Source of the DNA: Thermococcus sp.
GTDB taxonomy: Archaea > Methanobacteriota_B > Thermococci > Thermococcales > Thermococcaceae
Reading direction: 5' to 3'
Length of the DNA stretch: 10,654 nucleotides
NCBI GenBank assembly: GCA_027035445.1
Contig: JALVUT010000179.1
Location: 1 to 10,654, forward strand
Shown here one piece after another: positions 6,129 to 10,654 of the stretch. Positions within the stretch are counted from its first letter, which is position 1. The number at the start of each line of letters is the position of its first letter. A model generated the notes under the pieces. It was not told the DNA's origin, did no database searches, and saw nothing but the letters and a program-made list of their open reading frames with translations. Both the position numbers and the translations under genes were made by a program.

Positions 6129-7415
6129 TCACTCGGCCTTCTGAATGGACATGACCATGCCAGCGGCAACGGTCTGCCCCATGTCACGGATGGCAAAGCG
6201 ACCCATCTGCGGTATCTCCTTGACCGGCTCAATGACCATCGGCTTGGTCGGCCTGAGGACGACAATGGCCGAGTCGCCGGTCTTGAGGAACTGCGGGTTC
6301 TGCTCCACAACGTTACCGGTCCTCGGGTCAAGCTTGGCGAGGAGCTGCTCGAACCTTACCGCTACCTGGAGGGTGTGGGCGTGGAGAACCGGAGTGTAGC
6401 CGACGGTTATTGCAGTCGGGTGGTTGAGGACAATGATCTGAGCCTTGAAAGTGTCCTTTGGCCTGACGACCGTTGGGGCCGTGCTGGGGTGTCCGGCAAC
6501 GTCACCGCGCTTTATGTCGTTCTTACCAACGCCACGGACGTTGAACCCGATGTTGTCACCCGGATAGGCTTCCTGCATGCCCTCGTGGTGCATCTCTATG
6601 CTCTTGACCTCACCCTGGATGGCCTTGTGGAAGATCGTGCTGGCCGGCTCGAAGATGACAACGTCACCTACCTTGAGAACACCGGTCTCGACACGGCCGA
6701 CCGGGACAGTACCAACGCCCTTGATGGAGTAGACGTCCTGGATCGGGATGCGGAGCGGCTTGTCGGTCGGTTTCGGTGGTTCAGGTATTCCATCGAGGGC
6801 TTCAATGAGGGTCGGGCCGCTGTACCAAGGCATCTTGTCGCTCTTGCTGACGACGTTGTCGCCCTCCCAAGCGCTGGTCGGGATGATCTGGACGTTCTTG
6901 TAGCCGAGCATCTGAAGGAGCTTCTTGACCTGGTCGGCGACGGCCTTGAACTTCTTCTCGTCGTAGTTGACCATGTCCATCTTGTTGATGGCAACGATCA
7001 TGTAGTTGATACCGAGAGTTCTCGCAAGGAATGCATGCTCCTTGGTCTGTGGCATAACGCCATCGGTAACGGCGACGACGAGGACTGCTGCGTCGGCCTG
7101 GCTGGCACCGGTGATCATGTTCTTAACGAAGTCCCTGTGGCCCGGAGCGTCGATGATGGTGATGTACCTGTGCGGGGTCTCGAACTTGGTGTGGGCGACG
7201 TCGATGGTGATGCCCCTCTCCCTCTCTTCCTTGAGCCTGTCCATGACCCAAGCGAACTTGAAGGACTTGCCCTTCTCACCCATCTGCTCGAACCTCTGGA
7301 TGATGTTCTCCGGGATGTTCTTGCTGTCGAACAGGAGCCTCCCGACGGTGGTACTCTTACCGTGGTCAACGTGGCCGATAAAGACTATGTTGATGTGTGG
7401 CTTCTCCTTTGCCAT
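6129..7415 (-). CDS. tuf: Translation elongation factor EF-1-alpha (aEF1A)
   Basis: A 428-aa GTPase that delivers aminoacyl-tRNA to the ribosomal A site. From MAKEKPH the motifs are: P-loop GHVDHGKS (14-21), RGIT switch (67-70), DAPGH (89-93), NKMD (144-147) and SAW (181-183). Beta-barrel domains 2 and 3 follow, ending [10 protein letters not shown]. The ATG at 7415 is preferred because GGAGGTG (7423-7429) precedes it by seven bases; an in-frame TTG at 7421 would add two residues. The gene is the first of the EF-1-alpha, S10, tRNA-Ser cluster and has its own TATA promoter, separate from EF-2 upstream. A long antisense open frame across it is a by-product of biased codon use. Confidence 0.98.
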   Translation of the reverse strand: MAKEKPHINIVFIGHVDHGKSTTVGRLLFDSKNIPENIIQRFEQMGEKGKSFKFAWVMDRLKEERERGITIDVAHTKFETPHRYITIIDAPGHRDFVKNMITGASQADAAVLVVAVTDGVMPQTKEHAFLARTLGINYMIVAINKMDMVNYDEKKFKAVADQVKKLLQMLGYKNVQIIPTSAWEGDNVVSKSDKMPWYSGPTLIEALDGIPEPPKPTDKPLRIPIQDVYSIKGVGTVPVGRVETGVLKVGDVVIFEPASTIFHKAIQGEVKSIEMHHEGMQEAYPGDNIGFNVRGVGKNDIKRGDVAGHPSTAPTVVRPKDTFKAQIIVLNHPTAITVGYTPVLHAHTLQVAVRFEQLLAKLDPRTGNVVEQNPQFLKTGDSAIVVLRPTKPMVIEPVKEIPQMGRFAIRDMGQTVAAGMVMSIQKAE

Positions 7416-7422
7416 TTCCAAA

Positions 7423-7429
7423 CACCTCC
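7423..7429 (-). promoter_or_regulatory. Ribosome binding site of EF-1-alpha
   Basis: GGAGGTG on the minus strand is spaced seven bases from ATG 7415 and only one base from the alternative TTG 7421. The spacing rules in favour of the ATG. Confidence 0.75.
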
Positions 7430-7439
7430 AAACTTTAAT

Positions 7440-7456
7440 CTAGTCCGATTGACTAG
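7440..7456. promoter_or_regulatory. Perfect CTAGTC-N5-GACTAG inverted repeat at the EF-1-alpha start region
   Basis: Six-base perfect arms (7440-7445 and 7451-7456) flank CGATT. The repeat lies between the EF-1-alpha TATA box and ribosome binding site and covers the predicted transcription start near 7441. It could be an operator for a dimeric regulator or a 5' leader hairpin. Confidence 0.4.
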
Positions 7457-7462
7457 GATGGC

Positions 7463-7477
7463 TTTTTAAATCTTTCG
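7463..7477 (-). promoter_or_regulatory. BRE/TATA promoter of the EF-1-alpha operon
   Basis: The minus strand reads CGAAAGA then TTTAAAAA, a near-consensus BRE (7471-7477) and TATA box (7463-7470). It lies about 50 bases before the ATG and fits a highly expressed gene. Confidence 0.75.
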
Positions 7478-7483
7478 AACTTC

Positions 7484-7523
7484 GGCTCCCTCCGGCGGGC
7501 AACCCGCCATTTCAGGGGGAACC
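7484..7523. other. Strong hairpin in the EF-2/EF-1-alpha spacer, possible structured RNA
   Basis: GGCGGG (7494-7499), loop CAA and CCCGCC (7503-7508) form a perfect 6-bp stem. It is extended by GGCTCCCTCC (7484-7493) pairing with GGGGGAACC (7515-7523), allowing G-U pairs and one mismatch, around a one-sided 6-nt bulge (ATTTCA). It lies upstream of the proximal EF-1-alpha TATA box, so only a longer transcript would include it. Confidence 0.4.
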
Positions 7524-7552
7524 TCATGAGTCCCGGGCTAAGTTGAGGGGCA

Positions 7553-7565
7553 GGTTTAAAAACTT
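7553..7565 (-). promoter_or_regulatory. Possible distal promoter upstream of the hairpin
   Basis: The minus strand reads AAGTTTTTAAACC, a TATA-like box. About 25 bases downstream (near 7530) a transcript would start just before the 7484-7523 hairpin. The BRE is weak, so this is tentative. Confidence 0.3.
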
Positions 7566-7637
7566 AACTACGGGAGTTCACTCCCTTCAATCACCCTTTT
7601 ACAGAAGCTCAATGAGAATGGCCAGATGGGGTAGAAG

Positions 7638-7664
7638 GGAAAAGTAGGAGGTGAGAAACCTCAC
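7638..7664 (-). terminator. Terminator candidate overlapping the EF-2 stop
   Basis: On the minus strand GTGAG-GTTT-CTCAC (7651-7664) forms a 5-bp hairpin that includes the EF-2 TGA. A pyrimidine tract with TTTT follows (7638-7650). Confidence 0.45.
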
Positions 7665-9859
7665 TGCTGCGGGCAGATATCCTTCTCCGCTGGTGGGTTT
7701 GGATTGAGCCCCTTCCTCTGTCTGATCTGTCTGATGACGTTGATAGCCAGATCTCCCGGGACGCGCTTGAAGCCCGCGTGTTCGGTCGTCCAGAGGGCCC
7801 TTCCGCTGGTTGCTCCGCGTATCGCACCGGCGAACCCGAACATCTCGGCAACCGGAGCCTCTCCGATGATGATCATTATCTCCCCTTCCTGGCGCATGTC
7901 TATGAGCTGGCCACGCCTCTGGTTGACCTCCCTGCTGACGGGCCCCATGTATTCGTAGGGCACGTTGATGATGACCTTCTGGTAGGGCTCATAAAGGACC
8001 GGGTTGGCCCTCATCATGGCGCAGTGAATCGCGGTTCTAATGGCGGGATAGATCTGGGCCGGGCCCCGGTGCACGTTGTCCTCGTGGATTTTTGCATCGT
8101 GCAGGCGAACCATGACCTTCATGACGGGCTCCCTGGCGAGCGGACCCTCGTCCATGGCCATGTGAAAACCGTCGATGAGGAGATCCATGACCTCGTTGAG
8201 GTACTGAAGGCCCTTGGTGTTGTCGAGGAACATGTTGCCCTGATAGATGTCAACGATACCCTTGGCGACCTCATAGTCCATGCCCAGCTCGGCGAGCTTC
8301 TTGGCGACGGCCTTCGTGTCCTTGGGCCTGCCTTCAGGGATCTCTCCCTCATGGATCGCTTCGTAGATTCTGTCCGGTATTGGTTCAACGGTTATGTAGA
8401 ACCTGTTGTGCTTGTTTGGGCTCTTCCCCTCGACTATCTGACTCATACTGGCTATACTCTCCCGATAGACGACTATCGGTGGACTGACGTCAACGTCCAG
8501 CTTCCAGTCCTCCCTGAGCTTGACGAGCTTGACCTCAAGGTGGAGCTCACCCATACCGCTGAGTAGGTGCTGGCCGGTCTCCTCGTCGATCTTGACGTGA
8601 AGGGTCGGGTCCTCCTTGGCCAGCTGACGCAGAGCCTCGATAAGCTTTGGGAGATCCTTAACGTTCTTGGCCTCGATGGCGACGGTAACAACCGGCTCGC
8701 TCGCATAGTGAAGGGCTTCGAACGGTTCTATCTTCTCAACTGAGACGGTCTCCCCTGCCATTGCATCGCGGAGGCCGGTAACCGCGACGATGTTGCCGGC
8801 AGGGACGGCCTCCATGTTTACCCTCTCGGGACCCATGTAGATACCGACCTGCTGAACACGGCCCTTCCTCTTAGCGTTGATGAGGAACACTTCCTGACCA
8901 GTCTTGACGGTACCGCTCCATACACGGCCGGTGGCAACCTCACCGGCGTGTTTATCCAGAATGATCTTGGTGACGATCATTACCATTCTGCCCCTCGGAT
9001 CACACCCCGTCATGGCTTGGCCGATCTCGCTCTCAACATCGCCCCTCCAGAGGTGTGGAATCCTGTACCTCTGGGCCTCAAGGGGGTTCGGGAGGTGCTT
9101 GACGACCATATCGAGGACGACAACATGCAACGGCGCCTTCTTTCTGAGGGTCTTAATGTCGCCACTGTTGGTTAGCTCAACGATGTCCTTAAAGGAAACA
9201 CCGGTCTTCTTCATGTAGGGGACGCTGAGTGCCCAGTTATAGTAGGCCGAACCGAAGGCAACACTACCGTCCTCGACCCTGACCATCCACTTGCCCCTGA
9301 ACTCCTCAGGGGCGTACTTCCTGATGAGCCTGTTGATGTCAGTGATGACCCTGGCGAACCTCTGAAGGATATCGTTCGGGCCGAGCTTGAGCTCCTTGAT
9401 TAGCCTGTCGACCTTGTTGATAAAGAGGACGGGCTTGACGTACTCCCTGAGGGCCTGTCTGAGAACCGTCTCGGTCTGGGGCATAACGCCCTCAACGGCG
9501 TCGACAACTATAATCGCACCGTCAATGGCTCTCATGGCCCTGGTAACATCACCACCGAAGTCAACGTGACCCGGGGTGTCTATGAGGTTTATGAGGTAGT
9601 TCCTGCCTTCATACTCGTGAACCATCGAAACGTTGGCTGAATTGATGGTTATCCCTCTCGCCTGCTCCTGCTCGTCGAAATCGAGGACGAGCTGCTTCCC
9701 GGCGAGCTCCTCGCTAATCATGCCAGCACCGGCGAGCAGGTTGTCGCTCAGGGTTGTCTTACCGTGGTCAATATGAGCGGCAATACCCATGTTCCTTATC
9801 TGCTCCGGCTGGTTCATGAGATCCTTAATCTTCGCAAGCATCTCTTCCCTTCTTCCCAT
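7661..9859 (-). CDS. fusA: Translation elongation factor EF-2 (aEF2)
   Basis: A 732-aa ribosomal translocase GTPase, full length for archaeal EF-2. Motifs are: P-loop AHIDHGKT (28-35), RGITI (68-72), DTPGH (94-98) and NKVD (148-151). Domains II-V follow. H597 in [11 protein letters not shown] is the position that becomes diphthamide in archaea and eukaryotes. The start at ATG 9859 ([15 protein letters not shown]) is supported by GGTGGTG just upstream and a TATA box about 57 bases before the ATG. A spacer of about 245 bp with its own promoter separates it from EF-1-alpha downstream. S12 and S7, often linked to these genes elsewhere, are not between or beside them here. Confidence 0.98.
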   Translation of the reverse strand: MGRREEMLAKIKDLMNQPEQIRNMGIAAHIDHGKTTLSDNLLAGAGMISEELAGKQLVLDFDEQEQARGITINSANVSMVHEYEGRNYLINLIDTPGHVDFGGDVTRAMRAIDGAIIVVDAVEGVMPQTETVLRQALREYVKPVLFINKVDRLIKELKLGPNDILQRFARVITDINRLIRKYAPEEFRGKWMVRVEDGSVAFGSAYYNWALSVPYMKKTGVSFKDIVELTNSGDIKTLRKKAPLHVVVLDMVVKHLPNPLEAQRYRIPHLWRGDVESEIGQAMTGCDPRGRMVMIVTKIILDKHAGEVATGRVWSGTVKTGQEVFLINAKRKGRVQQVGIYMGPERVNMEAVPAGNIVAVTGLRDAMAGETVSVEKIEPFEALHYASEPVVTVAIEAKNVKDLPKLIEALRQLAKEDPTLHVKIDEETGQHLLSGMGELHLEVKLVKLREDWKLDVDVSPPIVVYRESIASMSQIVEGKSPNKHNRFYITVEPIPDRIYEAIHEGEIPEGRPKDTKAVAKKLAELGMDYEVAKGIVDIYQGNMFLDNTKGLQYLNEVMDLLIDGFHMAMDEGPLAREPVMKVMVRLHDAKIHEDNVHRGPAQIYPAIRTAIHCAMMRANPVLYEPYQKVIINVPYEYMGPVSREVNQRRGQLIDMRQEGEIMIIIGEAPVAEMFGFAGAIRGATSGRALWTTEHAGFKRVPGDLAINVIRQIRQRKGLNPNPPAEKDICPQQ

Positions 9860-9863
9860 TTAC

Positions 9864-9870
9864 ACCACCC
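9864..9870 (-). promoter_or_regulatory. Ribosome binding site of EF-2
   Basis: The minus strand reads GGGTGGTG directly before TAA ATG, with four to five bases of spacing. It supports ATG 9859 as the start. Confidence 0.55.
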
Positions 9871-9913
9871 ACTATCTCTTAATGAGCTTGTCAACCTCAC
9901 TTAAGGGGGGCAG

Positions 9914-9929
9914 TTATAAAGCTTTTCCC
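9914..9929 (-). promoter_or_regulatory. BRE/TATA promoter of EF-2
   Basis: The minus strand reads CGGGAAAAGC (BRE, 9921-9930) then TTTATAA (TATA, 9914-9920). The expected start is near 9890, giving a leader of about 30 bases. Confidence 0.7.
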
Positions 9930-9945
9930 GGTTAAGAAGCGGAGT

Positions 9946-9972
9946 CAGAGCACTGGCTTCAAGACCGCTCTG
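9946..9972. repeat. 6-bp inverted repeat upstream of the EF-2 promoter
   Basis: CAGAGC (9946-9951) and GCTCTG (9967-9972) are perfect complements around a 15-base loop. The repeat lies just upstream of the EF-2 BRE. It may be a regulatory site or chance. Confidence 0.25.
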
Positions 9973-10055
9973 GAATTTGGATGAAGGGCGTGGATGGGAT
10001 TCATTATAATCAACCCAGCATAAGAGAAAAATTAATAAACATGAACCCCAGAGAC

Positions 10056-10654
10056 TTAACTGATGGCAGGAGTTTGCCGACCCTCCTGTCCAGGAGTGGG
10101 GTTCTTCTGGGCCCCCTCCACTTTCAAACGCCGTATGTGCGGCTTAAACAGCCTCTCAACGTCTTTTTGGACCTCCTCCGCTTTCCCGGTCAGGACGAGT
10201 TTCCCGTTCCCTATTACGAGTACCCAGTCCACTATCGGTATCAGGGGCTCCCAGATGTGGCTTGGGATCACGAAGTTCGTCTTTCCCCGCATTTCCTCGA
10301 TTATCTCGATGATTTTCTCCATGCTGTCGAAGTCCACGTTTGCCAGGGGTTCGTCGAGAAATATCAGCTCGGGATTTCCAACAAAAGCTTGAACCAGGGA
10401 GATCTTTTTTAGCATCCCAGAGGAGTATCCACTTATCCTCTTGTCTAGGAAGGCATTGGTGTCAAAGAGTTCGGCTGCCTCATCAATGGCTTCTTCTCCA
10501 AATCCCCTGCTTTCCGCAAAGAGCCTCAGCCACTCCCTACCGGTTACAAACTGAGGGAACGCGGGGGGATCGTAAGCTACACCAAACCTGGACTTGAGTT
10601 TTCCATTGTTCCAGGGTTTCTCCCCAAACACCTTTATTTCACCGCTTGTGGGTC
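10056..10654 (-). CDS. ABC transporter ATP-binding protein, C-terminal part
   Basis: The gene runs off the right edge, so its 5' part, including the Walker A P-loop, is outside the window. The visible ~198 residues begin PTSGEIKVFG, the usual stretch after Walker A in NatA/CcmA-type exporter ATPases. They continue with a Q-loop-region YDPPAFPQFVTGREWL. The signature is ISGYSSGMLKK (variant of LSGGQ), Walker B is LIFLDEP, the D-loop is ANVD and the H-switch is VIPSHI. The C-terminal tail is charged and ends at TAA 10056. A permease partner would be expected nearby but is not in view. The internal GTG at 10631 lies well inside the domain and is not a real start. The transported substrate cannot be predicted. 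Confidence 0.9.
   Translation of the reverse strand, partial: PTSGEIKVFGEKPWNNGKLKSRFGVAYDPPAFPQFVTGREWLRLFAESRGFGEEAIDEAAELFDTNAFLDKRISGYSSGMLKKISLVQAFVGNPELIFLDEPLANVDFDSMEKIIEIIEEMRGKTNFVIPSHIWEPLIPIVDWVLVIGNGKLVLTGKAEEVQKDVERLFKPHIRRLKVEGAQKNPTPGQEGRQTPAIS

Noticed and set aside
6024..7469. 481-codon open frame antisense to EF-1-alpha
   Set aside because: It mirrors the EF-1-alpha codons on the other strand, has no ribosome binding site and is rich in Asp, Leu and Val from GC-biased codons. It is a shadow frame.
7778..8566. 262-codon open frame antisense to EF-2
   Set aside because: Same reason: it lies wholly inside an unmistakable EF-2 gene and has no protein-family features.
9945..10009. 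Possible box C/D guide RNA upstream of EF-2 on the minus strand
   Set aside because: There is a C-like ATAATGA and a CTGA about 60 bases apart, but the internal C'/D' boxes are poor and the first guide interval is too long.

Overview
The window looks like chromosomal DNA of a Thermococcales euryarchaeon (Thermococcus or Pyrococcus-like). The EF-2, EF-1-alpha and S10 proteins are of archaeal type. Other pointers are a tungsten-enzyme (AOR family) gene, a Taw2-type wyosine transferase, BRE/TATA promoters, Shine-Dalgarno sites of the GAGGTGAT type and T-run terminators.

Layout from the left. At 20-868 (+) is a Taw2-like tRNA-Phe wyosine-pathway transferase. It converges with, and overlaps by 11 bp, an M23/LytM-like metallopeptidase-fold gene on the minus strand (858-1670). 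A divergent spacer then leads to an aldehyde:ferredoxin oxidoreductase family tungstoenzyme (1858-3759, +), which has a clean promoter and ribosome binding site.

From 3760 to about 5670 the character changes. The DNA becomes visibly AT-richer and looks like an accessory insertion between AOR and a tRNA-Ser gene. It starts with what reads as the isolated C-terminal tail of a type I restriction-modification methylase (HsdM), broken by a one-base frameshift. An ATGA overlap couples this tail to a protein with a PIN nuclease domain and a hydrophobic, probably membrane-inserted C-terminal half. Next come about 450 bp without a credible gene. These hold a roughly 280-bp imperfect palindrome centred on a perfect GC hairpin with a T-run, plus a smaller inverted repeat.

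From 5671 to 9859 (-) is core translation machinery, in transcription order EF-2, EF-1-alpha, S10 and tRNA-Ser(GGA). EF-2 and EF-1-alpha each have their own TATA promoter. EF-1-alpha, S10 and tRNA-Ser are tightly spaced and end at a T-run just beyond the tRNA, so they are probably one transcript. At the right edge is the C-terminal part of an ABC transporter ATPase (-), truncated by the window.

The most unusual material is the 3.8-5.7 kb region: a decayed RM remnant, the PIN-membrane fusion and the long palindrome, all abutting the 3' end of a tRNA gene. Secondary items are a peptidoglycan-hydrolase-like fold in an archaeon and structured elements in the EF-2/EF-1-alpha intergenic region.
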